Below, piece by piece: positions 1 through 9,899 of a stretch of DNA of 36,587 nt. The notes under the pieces are model-generated. The model saw only the letters and a program-made list of their open reading frames with translations. It did no database searches and was not told where the DNA came from. This stretch comes from a virus. Location: positions 1 through 36,587 of the IMG/VR virus record IMGVR_UViG_3300049846_000609; one strand, 5' to 3'. Position 1 is the first letter of the stretch. Every line of letters starts with the position of its first letter. The position numbers and the translations under genes were made by a program.

Positions 1-393
1 GTTCCCTTCGCTTAATTCTTTCCAGTTCTCTATTAAATAAGAAATACCTTCAGCAACTAGGAACACAGGGATGGCAGCCATAGCCGTACCGATACCTTTG
101 AATCCTGTCTTTATCTTATCAAAGTCAGCGTTCCTAAGACCCTCACCTAATAAGCCGAATGAATTAGAAACCTTCTCTACCCCCGAACCTTGAAGTGTTT
201 TAGTAGCATCTTTAAGGTCATCTAACTTATCGGTTAATTCAGCTACCCTTTTGGCTGCTGCTCCATCTCCGTTAAGGGCTGCTGACCTTGCAGCTTTCAG
301 CTCTTCTTTTAAAGACTTTAAAGACATGGTTGCAGATTCCGCACCCTTGCTATTAATGTCTATGTTTACGGCTATATTCTTATTTTCTGCCAT
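1..393 (-). CDS. Tail tape measure protein, N-terminal part
   Basis: The frame opens with ATG at 393 (MAENKNIAVNID...) and stays open for 131 codons to the left edge, so the C-terminal bulk lies outside the window. The visible part is Lys/Glu/Ala-rich and helical (about residues 20-75), followed by a hydrophobic stretch (about 98-122, with AAIPVFLVAEGISYLI). Tape measure proteins typically look like this: coiled-coil start, then membrane-like helices. They set tail length and help DNA entry. It lies last in a tail operon, as expected. The identification rests on context and composition, not on a unique motif. Confidence 0.6.
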   Translation of the reverse strand, partial: MAENKNIAVNIDINSKGAESATMSLKSLKEELKAARSAALNGDGAAAKRVAELTDKLDDLKDATKTLQGSGVEKVSNSFGLLGEGLRNADFDKIKTGFKGIGTAMAAIPVFLVAEGISYLIENWKELSEGN

Positions 394-469
394 TGTCTAG
401 TTTTGTTAATTCCATCAAAGCCAAAAGAGCCTCAAATCCCTCTGTTAATTGTTTTTCTAATTCTATCAT
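380..469 (-). CDS. Small 29-aa protein before the tape measure gene
   Basis: This short frame (MIELEKQLTEGFEALLALMELTK...) begins with an ATGA overlap on the stop of the fibre gene and ends inside the start of the tape measure gene. It is acidic and helical. It fills the only gap in a tightly packed operon, which argues that it is translated. Its position before a tape measure gene recalls tail-assembly chaperones, but it is far too short to claim that. Confidence 0.4.
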   Translation of the reverse strand: MIELEKQLTEGFEALLALMELTKLDNGRK

Positions 470-1431
470 ACTATTCTTATTGCTATTATGCTTGTTCCTT
501 TGTCTGAGTTATCCGTAGCATGGTTGGTTGTATTATATCCAGTTCCATCATATACTGTATATGTACTTGTATGGGTAGTTAATCCCCTTGCTGCCCTTAA
601 CTTGTAAGTTGTTGTTGACGCTGGTGTAACAATAGCCGACCAACTTACAGCAACAGGCGAGTTAAGTGATGCCGTCCCAGATGCTGGTCTTGAAAAAGCA
701 CTTGCAGCTATTACGTTATTACTTCCATCAGTTATAGCAACAAATCCCTGAATAATTAAGTTAGCAGCACCAGCTACAACATGACCGAAAATAATCCACG
801 TACCAGCAGCCAAAGAAACCGAGCAACCTGTAATATCTGCATAAGTCGCTGTGCTTATTGAAGTGGTTGCTGTTGCAAAAGCAGACGCATAAGACAAACT
901 AACAGCCTTAGTCGTAGTTCCAGTTAATCCGTACCCATTTGTAAGTGTTGCCTGTTTTCCATCTATCTGAGTTTGGATTGCGCTTGTAACTCCCTTAACA
1001 TAGCTTAATTCTGTCAGTGATGGGTATGTTGAGGTGTTCAATGACCCTATTGTACTTGTTCCAGTCATGTACGTAATCTCATTGCTTGTGCCTGTTCCTG
1101 TAACAGGGTTAGTCAATGCTGATTGCTTATTATTAAAAGTAGTCCAATCCGTAGATGTTAAATAACCATCTGTAGAAGTGGATGCTGTACCTAACTTTGT
1201 TTTAATTGTGGCTGTGTTTTCATCCCCCGTATTAGTTCCTGAGATAGCGTCTAACTTAGCTTCCTGTGCATCTGTCATGAACCTCTTATCGGTTGAATCG
1301 GTTTGATTGGCAGTTGTATTTAGTCCTAAGTTTGTACGGGCTGTTGATACGTTCGCCACATCGCTCAGGTTGTTTGAACTAAGCATATCGCCTGAACCTT
1401 GTCCGGCTGCGGGAGGATTATTTATAGGCAT
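466..1431 (-). CDS. Tail fibre / receptor-binding-type protein
   Basis: The 321-aa protein has a low-complexity Thr/Ser/Asn-rich N-terminal half with fibre-like phrases (LSDVANVSTARTNLGLN, DAQEAKLDAISGTNTGDE, TDWTTFNNKQ) common in phage tail fibres of Bacteroidota phages. From about residue 185 it becomes beta-rich (TYADITGCSVSLAAGTWIIFGHV, SWSAIVTPASTTTYKLRA), resembling a C-terminal jelly-roll tip domain. It overlaps the preceding stop by one base and is followed by the tape measure gene. A role in host recognition is inferred from this architecture. Confidence 0.6.
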   Translation of the reverse strand: MPINNPPAAGQGSGDMLSSNNLSDVANVSTARTNLGLNTTANQTDSTDKRFMTDAQEAKLDAISGTNTGDENTATIKTKLGTASTSTDGYLTSTDWTTFNNKQSALTNPVTGTGTSNEITYMTGTSTIGSLNTSTYPSLTELSYVKGVTSAIQTQIDGKQATLTNGYGLTGTTTKAVSLSYASAFATATTSISTATYADITGCSVSLAAGTWIIFGHVVAGAANLIIQGFVAITDGSNNVIAASAFSRPASGTASLNSPVAVSWSAIVTPASTTTYKLRAARGLTTHTSTYTVYDGTGYNTTNHATDNSDKGTSIIAIRIV

Positions 1432-1979
1432 TACTCAAATTCTTGAATTGAAACATTAGAACTTCCAGTTGTGGTTATTCCGTTAATTGCGACATTCGTA
1501 TAATTAAACTCATCCATGACCCATGATCCACCACTTGCTAAATAAATACCTTTGCTTACAACCGCACTTTCATTTAATCCTAAATAGATAGCATTGCTTC
1601 CTGTATTAGTTAGTATCAGTCCTTTTCTCTTTTGGTTTGCAGATACTAAGGCCGTTGTGGTCGCTCCGCATGAAACGTTGGCAGATGCCTTTGGGGTTTC
1701 AGATTCACTAATAGCGGAACACAGCAAATCATAAAGATTAGAATTACTTGATGGGGTTGCTCCGTTCACCGAATCAATTATAAAGCATCCACTTGTCGCT
1801 GTATACACAACAGGCCACTCTTTTTCTCCTTCAACTATGGCTACTACCCTGTCAGATAATAAATAAAATTTCACTTTTGTTTTAGGATAAAGTCCCTTTA
1901 CTTGGTCTAAGACAGAAGCGTAATCGTTAAACGTTACGTTAAAATGATGCCTTGTACTTGTTATTACTATGTTAGCCAT
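1431..1979 (-). CDS. Virion/tail-associated protein, uncharacterised
   Basis: This is a 182-aa protein, MANIVITSTRHHFNVTFNDY at the start. The N-terminal half is a compact mixed domain. The C-terminal half (about 95-180, ALVSANQKRKGLILTNTGSNAIYLGL) resembles small beta domains found at the ends of phage fibre proteins, where 'NTGSNAIYLG' type phrases recur. It overlaps both neighbours by one base in the tail operon. A minor tail or baseplate part is likely; no enzymatic motif is visible. Confidence 0.5.
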   Translation of the reverse strand: MANIVITSTRHHFNVTFNDYASVLDQVKGLYPKTKVKFYLLSDRVVAIVEGEKEWPVVYTATSGCFIIDSVNGATPSSNSNLYDLLCSAISESETPKASANVSCGATTTALVSANQKRKGLILTNTGSNAIYLGLNESAVVSKGIYLASGGSWVMDEFNYTNVAINGITTTGSSNVSIQEFE

Positions 1980-3187
1980 TATCTAATTTCCCTCCATGTT
2001 ATTGATGCAAGCGTCGCTGCGCTTGTGCTTGTGGTTCTTACCGCAGCAAGTAATAAGATTCCTGATTCAGTCCCCCTTCTATACCATAAAACATTTCTTC
2101 CCAAAATACCTTTATCGCTTTTCTGTGTATTCTTACTTGTAGCGATGTACTCTGAATGTACTATATGGCCGTTTGAATAAGAACTTGCTGATATATCGTA
2201 CTCCATTACCGATTGAGCAGTGTCAACGTTTGCCCAACTTGCGCCTGTTAAAGTGCAATCATGTATTAAAACTACTTTAATCGGATTGTCAGTCTGTATA
2301 CTAAATTCTATTGGAATAGCCAATGCCTGATTTTTTATTGAGTTAAATGTTGATCTCGGTCTAATGGCAATTAAAGGAATAATACTTGCAGCAACCGTCT
2401 TAGTAGTCACTCCCATATCAGCGGTCCGATTATATCCAGGAATATCAAATAATTCAGCACCGCCCTCACTCTTTACCGTTGCACAGATGGCAGTCATTGT
2501 AGCCGTTGCGTTCTTTGCAATCTTATAACGAATACCAATAGCATTATCAGTATTTCCGTACCCCATCTCCATATAAGTATAGGTCGCATCATTATAGATT
2601 CTCCAATATACAGGAAGGTTAGGAGTTTGCCAATAACCCGTTGATCTTACATTATCATTTTCAATATAATGCAGCGGACAAATTACTCCGCCTCTATTCA
2701 AATAAAATCTTATCCTTCCGACCTTCAAACTTTGGAAATCCATTTCTAAGATTTGTGAGAATGCCCAATCCACATCGTTATTTGGGAAATCCCATGAAGA
2801 TTGATCTGTAACGCTTTCCACAACTGAACCGCTAACCTTTGACCTTACAAAAATCTGTGCAGTTCCCCCTCCTATATCCGTTTTATCTAATACTCCTGTG
2901 ATTGCTATTAACTGAGAGTTACCCGGAGTATACGGAATATCGTAAGAATAAAGTCCTGCATAGTCCCCCGTTCCTGTTGCTACATTTGCCAAAGTCACAT
3001 GACGGGCATTAGCTGAGTGCGTTGCCGTTCCTGCTCCCCCTAAAACCTCATCAATGATTTCTTCCTGTAAGTCATAGTTAAATTCTACGTCTAAGCGATT
3101 ACCGGGTTCTGATGTTCTCCATCTGCTAAATGCGTCAATGCTCGGAGAATCCTGTGCTTTTATGTCAACGTTTCTTAAATAAGTCAT
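1979..3187 (-). CDS. Virion tail protein, uncharacterised
   Basis: This 402-aa beta-rich protein begins MTYLRNVDIKAQDSPSIDAFSRWRTSEPGNRLDVEFNYD. The phrase around DAFSRWRTSEP resembles the 'DAFGRLRVS' opening that recurs in phage virion proteins annotated as minor structural proteins. The rest is a Thr/Ser/Asn-rich surface-type protein without catalytic motifs. Its start overlaps the end of the upstream gene by four bases, so the two are translationally coupled. It is probably part of the tail tip or fibre. Confidence 0.5.
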   Translation of the reverse strand: MTYLRNVDIKAQDSPSIDAFSRWRTSEPGNRLDVEFNYDLQEEIIDEVLGGAGTATHSANARHVTLANVATGTGDYAGLYSYDIPYTPGNSQLIAITGVLDKTDIGGGTAQIFVRSKVSGSVVESVTDQSSWDFPNNDVDWAFSQILEMDFQSLKVGRIRFYLNRGGVICPLHYIENDNVRSTGYWQTPNLPVYWRIYNDATYTYMEMGYGNTDNAIGIRYKIAKNATATMTAICATVKSEGGAELFDIPGYNRTADMGVTTKTVAASIIPLIAIRPRSTFNSIKNQALAIPIEFSIQTDNPIKVVLIHDCTLTGASWANVDTAQSVMEYDISASSYSNGHIVHSEYIATSKNTQKSDKGILGRNVLWYRRGTESGILLLAAVRTTSTSAATLASITWREIR

Positions 3188-3639
3188 ATTATTTTAATGT
3201 TTCCGTCTTTAAATCCTAAAGTCAAACTTTCCCATTGAATAGGGGTGAATGTATACGGCAATGTCTCACCGATAAATGTTCCTGCGTTATCGGTTGTGGA
3301 TATGTATAGATTATTCCCTTCTGTTGGAAAATTCAACTCAACTATTTCACCCTCTAATGCCGTTGCATCAAATGTCATATAACAATCTCCCAAGCTTGTA
3401 TCTACTTCATAGTATCTTCCGTCCGACCCGTCAAGTGTAAAAGGAGCTAAAGCAGAAGCGTTTAAATAGTTTAATTCATTCCATTTATTACCTAATACCC
3501 TTCCATTCTCAATATAAGTACGGCCTGACATGGTAGAATTACCACTCACCCCTGTACAGCTTATCATTGTGATGTCATGGGCTGCACCGCTAATGATACA
3601 GTCCACACTTCCTAATAATTGTATTCTTTGCGCTGGCAT
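3184..3639 (-). CDS. Tail-region protein, uncharacterised
   Basis: This is a 151-aa protein (MPAQRIQLLGSVDCIISGAAHD...) with no domain I recognise. It is beta-rich, has Gly/Asn/Thr-rich turns and lacks membrane segments. It begins at the last base of the 805-aa tail gene's stop region and overlaps the next gene by four bases, so it belongs to the same tail operon. Small beta proteins here are often fibre attachment or baseplate parts; that is inference from position. Confidence 0.45.
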   Translation of the reverse strand: MPAQRIQLLGSVDCIISGAAHDITMISCTGVSGNSTMSGRTYIENGRVLGNKWNELNYLNASALAPFTLDGSDGRYYEVDTSLGDCYMTFDATALEGEIVELNFPTEGNNLYISTTDNAGTFIGETLPYTFTPIQWESLTLGFKDGNIKII

Positions 3640-6056
3640 TATCCTATAAAGTTTCCACTCCCTCCGATGATGTCTGAATTATTACCTAAGTTCTGATTAT
3701 TATTACCCGACACCGAGCCATCCCCGTTGCTAAAGTTGTAATTAGGATTACCAGATGGTAAAGCTATTCCAAAACTTATTCCACTACCACTCTCCCCATT
3801 TGCCCATATCTCAATTATCTCAGCTACTGGGTCATCAACAAATGCCAACCTTAAGAACTCCACCTTACAAAGACTTGTCTCCTGTGGGTTGTAGTCCATT
3901 ATCTTATTTACTATATAGTAAGAATCATGAATCCATATCCTTTTTCTAAAGCTGAAATTAGAGATATCTGAAGGGGTTAAGTACATCCACATAGTTACTA
4001 ACTTGCTGTTCTTGTCAGTAATCTGCTCGATATACTTCTGATAGTTTCTTAAATACAGTCCATTAGTTGTGTAAACTATACCAGGATAGGTATAAAACAA
4101 CATCTTAGGGTTATCGAATAATAAATCTATCGTAGGGTTATACGGGTCATCCAAATGTCCGGCATACCAATAGCTAGTTGTTACTGAATATCCAAACAAA
4201 GGGTAATACAAGTTATAAGGCTGGCAAGACTTAAGACCTCCCCAATAAAGACACCTAATAGCACATCCCAAAGGAGCAACACCGCTTCCGCTTTCCTTCG
4301 CTAATACAGGAGCTACAATATTATTGGCAGGATTCCCGGCTAAAGGAGTGGCAGCGAATATTAACTCGTTCTTTTTAACATTCTTGATAAAGTCATTTTC
4401 TACCCTTATCTGTTCCTGTCCGTATACCTCACCGAATGTGTTATAATAAATATTATTGAACTTATCCCCGTCTTTCTTGTAAGAGAATATATACTCCCTT
4501 GCATCCAGCTCTCCCATTGGGTTTATCTGTGTTTCGTTCTGATAATCCCATTTAGAAGTCCAGTCTAAAGTGTTTGAGGCATCCTCTAAGTAAAAGTCCT
4601 CCCTTTGTTCTATAATATAGTTGTTAGGATCCGAAGCGTCCAACTCCATGTATAGATTTTCCCTTTTCAATACAGACATTAAAAAGTCTATCTGTTTAAT
4701 GTTCTTAGGGATTGTCTGGTTCATTACTACATTATACCCTGCATTCATAGGGAGGGAATTATCCCCCGACGTGCCTGAGAACCATGAGGTAGAAAGTAAT
4801 CTAACATCTACAGACCATGACCCCGTTGGAGAACCCCCAAAAGAAGTAGCCATATAGTTGGAATCATCCACCTCCAATACCATGTAAAACTGTTGCCCAC
4901 CCAAAATATAAGAAGGGGGAAGGGATACCGTCACAGCAAAGTCAGTCCATCCCGAACTATTTGGAGTTACCGACACCGAACCCGTAGCCACATCGGCAAA
5001 TGAGGTTGCATCGTACAGATCGCATTTAAAAGTATAACTACCATTCAATATTGACATAGTAGTAGCCCCCGAAGGTAGGTTAACCCTAGCCTGAAAGTTA
5101 AGCTGTGCGGTCATCTTATAGCTTCCGGCTACAGGAGTAGTGAAGGTATAAGTACCTGCGTTATAGTTACCCCCACCGTCATAAAAAGGAGGGGTGATGT
5201 CATCGTTAAAGTTTAAAGGAGCAGCCACAGTAAAATTAGGGACTGAAGCCGTACCAATAGACCCAGACACCGTCAAGCCACTCACCGTATAAGTAGTAGT
5301 GGCACTCTTTCCGGCATAGAAAGATAAAGAGTTAATCTGACTGGCCGACATCTTTAACTGCCCCTCATTCACGTCTGGGATGATAATGTTAAGGTAGTAT
5401 TGAGATGTTAAGAAAGTAGAGGTATAGGTCTTTCCTGCTGCTGAAAAAATCCTGTCTATATATTCCTTCTCAAAGATGGCAGGCTTCATGTGTTCTAAGT
5501 ACCAATTAGTACTATTCCCACCCGTTACTCCGTAATCTATCCAGGGATAAACATACCCCACCCCCGTACCATTAGGATTATTGGCAAGGTTAGCCGTATT
5601 CAAGTAACTTACACTAAACGGATGGTCTAGGTCTGAAAAGTCTAAGTCGGTCAATAGAGAGTTACCCAATTCTAAGAAAACCTTAGCTAGTCTTCCAATG
5701 ATTGAACACTCGTAACTAATCTCTATGTTAGGGCTAATTCCCTTTTTATTTATCCTTAGTAGCTGTAAGTCTCCATCAAATATCTTTTCACTCCTTACAT
5801 AATACTCCACCCTAGTCTTTAGGTTGGGGTCGAAGTCTGATAGCTCGGTGGTTACATCGAATATATGTTCAAATAACCTGTTTACCTGCTGAGTGCCCGG
5901 TATGGTTATAGTCTTGCTAAAGCTCGAATTTCTCTTATCAGGCTCTCTTACATCAGCTATGGCAATAGTGATATTAATAGGAATGTTACTAATCATCCCT
6001 ACTGAAGTCATGCCCGATGAAACGGGGCTAAGTATTTTTAACTCTGAGCCTATCAC
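3639..6056 (-). CDS. Large tail/baseplate protein (805 aa)
   Basis: This is the longest complete tail protein in the window. The first 110 residues (MIGSELKILSPVSS..., DVREPDKRNSSFSKTITIPGTQQVNRLF) resemble the N-terminal part of distal tail proteins in Bacteroidota phages, where 'R.SSFSKTI.IPGT..N' is a recurring phrase. The middle (about 255-430) is Ser/Thr/Gly-rich and beta-sandwich-like, possibly carbohydrate binding. The C terminus is a Gly/Asn-rich tail (about 760-805). It overlaps the upstream gene by four bases. A baseplate or tail-tip role is likely. Confidence 0.6.
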   Translation of the reverse strand: MIGSELKILSPVSSGMTSVGMISNIPINITIAIADVREPDKRNSSFSKTITIPGTQQVNRLFEHIFDVTTELSDFDPNLKTRVEYYVRSEKIFDGDLQLLRINKKGISPNIEISYECSIIGRLAKVFLELGNSLLTDLDFSDLDHPFSVSYLNTANLANNPNGTGVGYVYPWIDYGVTGGNSTNWYLEHMKPAIFEKEYIDRIFSAAGKTYTSTFLTSQYYLNIIIPDVNEGQLKMSASQINSLSFYAGKSATTTYTVSGLTVSGSIGTASVPNFTVAAPLNFNDDITPPFYDGGGNYNAGTYTFTTPVAGSYKMTAQLNFQARVNLPSGATTMSILNGSYTFKCDLYDATSFADVATGSVSVTPNSSGWTDFAVTVSLPPSYILGGQQFYMVLEVDDSNYMATSFGGSPTGSWSVDVRLLSTSWFSGTSGDNSLPMNAGYNVVMNQTIPKNIKQIDFLMSVLKRENLYMELDASDPNNYIIEQREDFYLEDASNTLDWTSKWDYQNETQINPMGELDAREYIFSYKKDGDKFNNIYYNTFGEVYGQEQIRVENDFIKNVKKNELIFAATPLAGNPANNIVAPVLAKESGSGVAPLGCAIRCLYWGGLKSCQPYNLYYPLFGYSVTTSYWYAGHLDDPYNPTIDLLFDNPKMLFYTYPGIVYTTNGLYLRNYQKYIEQITDKNSKLVTMWMYLTPSDISNFSFRKRIWIHDSYYIVNKIMDYNPQETSLCKVEFLRLAFVDDPVAEIIEIWANGESGSGISFGIALPSGNPNYNFSNGDGSVSGNNNQNLGNNSDIIGGSGNFIG

Positions 6057-7339
6057 GTTTTTTGCCTTACATTAATATGTGCATATTCCAAATCAAAAGA
6101 AACAGACCTCAGTTGTGAGTTGTATTTCTTCTTTTCCTCATAAGTTGAGGTTATCATCTTAACAGCTATCAGTCCATTGGCATCACCTAAATCAGCGTAA
6201 ACAATAGGTGAACTAACCGCATCCTTTAACTTGGTTACCTCCCAATCCTCTAACCAATCTGTGTTAACTGTTAGTCTGTTCTTAGCCGTAGAGCTTAAGG
6301 TCTGTTCACTAGCAAAGGAATAATCGTACACTACGTTGTACCCACTCGTATAGTAAGGCAGTTTTGAGTAGAATTTCTTATCGTTATTCATCGTCCTTAA
6401 TGATAGTTTAGCGCACATCTGATTATCGAATTGCCCCTGTCTACCCAAGTAATGAACCCCTATAACGTCGTATCGTGGCTCACATTCTACATATATTCTT
6501 TTGATTAGAGCAGACTGAGCGCCACCCCCAACTCCGTTGTTAACGTCTCTTATGTCGTAATAAGCGAATGTCGAAACAGGTATAGGATAAGTACCACTAA
6601 CTACCTGCCATGCTGGCATTCCCTCTAATCCCTCATATCCTACGTCAATAAAGACATATTTGTTTATATAAGACCCTGCACCCGAAGCATAGGGATTCCC
6701 TATATTAGTAGTGCTTAAAGTATTTCCACTCTCATCGTAACCTACAATCTGTATCTCTTCAAAGTTATTATAAGTGCCTGGCTGAGCTGTTAAGGCATAG
6801 ATATAATTAGACCTGTCTTGATAGGTTTTGTCTTGTTTCATGTAGGCTGCTGCTGCTGCCGTACTTCCATAAGTGTAGCCACTAGAAGCACCCCCCATTA
6901 AGAATCTAAGGCGTGAACTCCCCCTATCATAGACGTAGTCTGTATAGTCGTAATCTTGGAACTCGAGGTCATCTAAAGCACCATTCCAGATATAATAGTC
7001 AGTATTAGACCCTGCGTAATAAGTAGGTGTTGAGCCGTACACCTCACCTATATTTACTCTAATCTTTCTTAAAGCACCCGTATTCTGTTGAAATCCAAAC
7101 AAGTTAGAAGGACATAATTGAGTGATATATTGCTCAGAGAATCCCCCGGCATCGAATTTACACCACCCATTCTCGTCCTGGTCTATGTCCTTAGTAACAG
7201 ATTCAGAGGTGAGGAGGTCAGTAAAAACTACCCTATATCTGAAGTTTGCTGAGCCTGTTTGGTTAGACGTAGCTGTAAACCATTGAGGGTTAAAAGCTGG
7301 TGTATATGCCTGTGGTGAAGTCCTAAGAGTTACCGCCAT
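6053..7339 (-). CDS. Tail protein, uncharacterised (428 aa)
   Basis: The protein starts MAVTLRTSPQAYTPAFNPQWFTATSNQTGSANFRYRV. This opening (proline-rich, then 'P.wf...S.q....nF.Y.v.i') is familiar from Bacteroidota phage tail proteins placed next to the distal tail protein. The C-terminal part contains TDWLEDWEVTKLKDAVSSPIVY and ends with a domain rich in Tyr and Lys. There are no transmembrane or catalytic motifs. It shares stop/start bases with both neighbours, which points to a stoichiometric tail part. Confidence 0.5.
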   Translation of the reverse strand: MAVTLRTSPQAYTPAFNPQWFTATSNQTGSANFRYRVVFTDLLTSESVTKDIDQDENGWCKFDAGGFSEQYITQLCPSNLFGFQQNTGALRKIRVNIGEVYGSTPTYYAGSNTDYYIWNGALDDLEFQDYDYTDYVYDRGSSRLRFLMGGASSGYTYGSTAAAAAYMKQDKTYQDRSNYIYALTAQPGTYNNFEEIQIVGYDESGNTLSTTNIGNPYASGAGSYINKYVFIDVGYEGLEGMPAWQVVSGTYPIPVSTFAYYDIRDVNNGVGGGAQSALIKRIYVECEPRYDVIGVHYLGRQGQFDNQMCAKLSLRTMNNDKKFYSKLPYYTSGYNVVYDYSFASEQTLSSTAKNRLTVNTDWLEDWEVTKLKDAVSSPIVYADLGDANGLIAVKMITSTYEEKKKYNSQLRSVSFDLEYAHINVRQKT

Positions 7340-7977
7340 TATAAACTAAGATTAATTTTTTCATCATTAAGGTTTAGGTCTATTGTTATAGAGTTCCCTA
7401 GTAAAGTAGCCATCCTTTTAGCAAATCCCCCTATGTCCATTCTCTTAAATGCGTTATCTATATATGGCTTAGGTTCTTGTCCATCCCTAGCTATTGTCTT
7501 AGCCCATATATTAGATAGGGTTTTTTTAGCATCAGCATACGAGAGTTGTTTCTTAACCTCGCTTAGTGTTTTCTTTGGAAGATCACTTAAAGCTCCCCTT
7601 CTTTTCATCCTCATCTCTAATACTATCTTCTGAGCATCAATGCTGTTCTTATCTATCCAATCAGCTATTGGTTTAACCTTTACTCCTGGTTTCTTATATG
7701 AGTATTTAGACCCGTATTTCTTCTTAGTTCCATCTACCCCCTTGTCTATAAAATCCCAATAGTTAGCAGGGTTTCCATATGAGTCAACGGCTACGATCTG
7801 AACAGTATAACCACCCTGTGTTAAAATGACATTAGACGTAAAGTGTAAGTCGGCATCCTGTGGATTCCCCGAACCCTTGCTCCCCTTCTCTAAAGCGATA
7901 TTAAGCTCCTGATTCATAAAGACAGCCAATGTCTTGGCGAACTTATCCACCTCTTTATCTATTTCCTCTTTTGCCAC
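7339..7977 (-). CDS. Tail-completion/neck-type protein
   Basis: This is a 212-aa, Lys-rich protein. The section YWDFIDKGVDGTKKKYGSKY (about 92-111), then a helical KPIADWIDKN stretch, resembles HK97 gp10-type neck or tail-completion proteins, which carry an 'F.E.GT' type motif in the same place. It starts with GTG at 7977; a stop codon lies four codons upstream in frame, so no ATG alternative exists. It sits between the terminase-side gene and the tail genes, where a neck protein would be expected. Confidence 0.45.
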   Translation of the reverse strand: MAKEEIDKEVDKFAKTLAVFMNQELNIALEKGSKGSGNPQDADLHFTSNVILTQGGYTVQIVAVDSYGNPANYWDFIDKGVDGTKKKYGSKYSYKKPGVKVKPIADWIDKNSIDAQKIVLEMRMKRRGALSDLPKKTLSEVKKQLSYADAKKTLSNIWAKTIARDGQEPKPYIDNAFKRMDIGGFAKRMATLLGNSITIDLNLNDEKINLSL

Positions 7978-8034
7978 GCTGACTGATTATAAAGTTCTTT
8001 TCCTTCATGTAAGCTATTCTATTTAAAAACCTGA

Positions 8035-8715
8035 TTACAGGCCATCCATATATTTCATCCTCTTTAAACGGGTCGCCTCCTGTGAGTTCGTCGATGACAC
8101 AGTACCATCCCCAATATCTTCTAAAATCTCCCTCAGGGTCTGCATTAAGGCCTCGTCCGCCTCCTTCATTTTCTCCGCCATGACCCTTCTCCCATATTCC
8201 TCCATACGCTTTATCGAGTTCCTGTAACTGTTGGCATAAAAAAAAACCATCGGGTAAACCTTGCTGACAGGGACGCTTAAAAACATCTTGGCTTTTTCGT
8301 CATGGTCTTTCTTCCCAAAAACAGGATGATAGATAGTAGCCAATAGATAGTGCATTTCACTAATAACATTCCCCCTGCCTAAAAAGGTCTTATATTCTAC
8401 GTATTGAGCTGTATTAAATTGCTTGGCCTCAGATGTGGCCTTATAAAGCATTCCGTTAATAAACAGATATTTACGTTTAGGATGGGGAAGGTGTTTGTCA
8501 TTAAGCCATGAAAGGGACTTAACTATCTTATTTACCTTTTCTAAGGATAAAGCCTCCACCTCTTCAGTCTGGCAGTCTGCTAGTATAGCTATGATATTAG
8601 CCCATAGACTAAGCCATTTAACAGAATCCTCTTCCGTCTGTACTTTCTTGTAAATGGGTAAAAGCTCCTGAAATTGAGCTACCGTAACCTGATGCCATCC
8701 TTTAGCTACCTTCAT
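8035..8715 (-). CDS. Uncharacterised protein downstream of terminase (226 aa)
   Basis: The protein begins MKVAKGWHQVTVAQFQELLPIYK and has an acidic helical body, then a Lys/Glu-rich coiled C-terminal helix (about 165-200). The opening 'W..vtv.qFqell.i' and the following helical domain are typical of a protein found between terminase and tail genes in Bacteroidota phages. A tail-assembly chaperone role would fit the size and helicity, but this cannot be shown here. It is separated from terL by 32 bases. Confidence 0.45.
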   Translation of the reverse strand: MKVAKGWHQVTVAQFQELLPIYKKVQTEEDSVKWLSLWANIIAILADCQTEEVEALSLEKVNKIVKSLSWLNDKHLPHPKRKYLFINGMLYKATSEAKQFNTAQYVEYKTFLGRGNVISEMHYLLATIYHPVFGKKDHDEKAKMFLSVPVSKVYPMVFFYANSYRNSIKRMEEYGRRVMAEKMKEADEALMQTLREILEDIGDGTVSSTNSQEATRLKRMKYMDGL

Positions 8716-8747
8716 ACCCTAATATATCAATTAGGGAAGGTTTGGGG

Positions 8748-9899
8748 TCACATAAAAGAATATTTGCCCCTATTCTTATTTAGTGCGTTCAATGCTATAT
8801 ATCTGACAGCATCTATGCCGTGATTCAAATAGTCAACTGGCTTGTCTGGGTGTTTCTCATCCCATTTATAGTTCCTAAACTCTTTTAACAGGTTAACAGA
8901 ATCCTTCGTTATATTGATCTTGTAAGCCTTTAACTTGTCTATTGATGCCCTTACACTATCCGGACCTTTCTCAGCTCCCTCTATCCTAAACCCCATCCGG
9001 CTCAAATCCTCTATGCTCTTTGGTTCGGCTGAATCGGCTACTATCTGCATCTGCCTGGTTACCCCCAATATATTTAGCTTAGAACTTATGTCTGAATTAG
9101 TTAGCCCCGTTTCATAGATCAGTTCCTTTAACCAAAGCTCCCCATCTGACATAAATACTTTGATGGCTGCGGTTGGGTCATTAGTAAACCCCCAGTCTAA
9201 GCCTATACCTAAAAAGTCAGCACCGACGGGGATATCGTCTACTATATGAAAGTTCCTAAATACTAATCCCTCTATCTTACCCGTTAACCCCCTGGCATAG
9301 ACTTTGAATAACTCCATGTCTTTAAACCTTAACCCCTCTATCTTATCCCTTATCTTTTGAGCCACAAATGGATTATGACGGTGATCGCTTATAAACAACT
9401 TAGACTTATAGCTTGGGTCTTTTAGTATTAGTTCATGCACCCAAAACTCAGCATTCGGGTTATAGTCAATATAAACCTGTTTACGGGTCCTCATGTATAG
9501 CTCGGTGAATACCTCGTATTTAATGCCCTGAGCCTCGTTAATAAAGAGGTAATCCCTTTTACCTGACTTAGCCCCCTGTGCCGTTTCATAGCTCTTAAAC
9601 TCCATTACAGACCCGTTACGAGCTGTGAATATCCTGTCCGTCCTGTTATAGTCTTCTATCTGAGATTTAAGGATATCGGAGTTGTTATAGATATCTAAGG
9701 CATCACGTAAAGCTCCGGCTTTTAAATTAGGGATTGACTCCCCCACTACCGTTATGACAGTATTAGGTTCACTTATTAATTTAGTGAATAGGACTTGAAG
9801 GATAGAATAGGTTTTGCCGGACGAAGAACCCCCCTGATGGACTATAATGTCATCATTAGAATTGAGGGTTTCCCGATATAAAGACGAGGTTTCAAACAC
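8748..9899 (-). CDS. terL: Terminase large subunit
   Basis: This is the 383-aa DNA-packaging motor. A Walker A motif GGSSSGKT lies at residues 23-30 and a Walker B-type YLFINEA at 117-123, with the catalytic Glu at 122. The C-terminal RNase H-fold nuclease shows acidic residues in GLDWGFT (Asp235), VADSAEPK (Asp289) and NHGIDAVRY (Asp363). Motif order and length fit the PBSX/T4-type terminase family. Its start overlaps the stop of the small subunit by one base. It docks on the portal and pumps and cuts DNA concatemers. Confidence 0.95.
   Translation of the reverse strand: MFETSSLYRETLNSNDDIIVHQGGSSSGKTYSILQVLFTKLISEPNTVITVVGESIPNLKAGALRDALDIYNNSDILKSQIEDYNRTDRIFTARNGSVMEFKSYETAQGAKSGKRDYLFINEAQGIKYEVFTELYMRTRKQVYIDYNPNAEFWVHELILKDPSYKSKLFISDHRHNPFVAQKIRDKIEGLRFKDMELFKVYARGLTGKIEGLVFRNFHIVDDIPVGADFLGIGLDWGFTNDPTAAIKVFMSDGELWLKELIYETGLTNSDISSKLNILGVTRQMQIVADSAEPKSIEDLSRMGFRIEGAEKGPDSVRASIDKLKAYKINITKDSVNLLKEFRNYKWDEKHPDKPVDYLNHGIDAVRYIALNALNKNRGKYSFM

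Noticed and set aside
1944-2180. Plus-strand ORF in the tail region
   Set aside because: It is antisense to an intact tail gene and has no leader or operon context.
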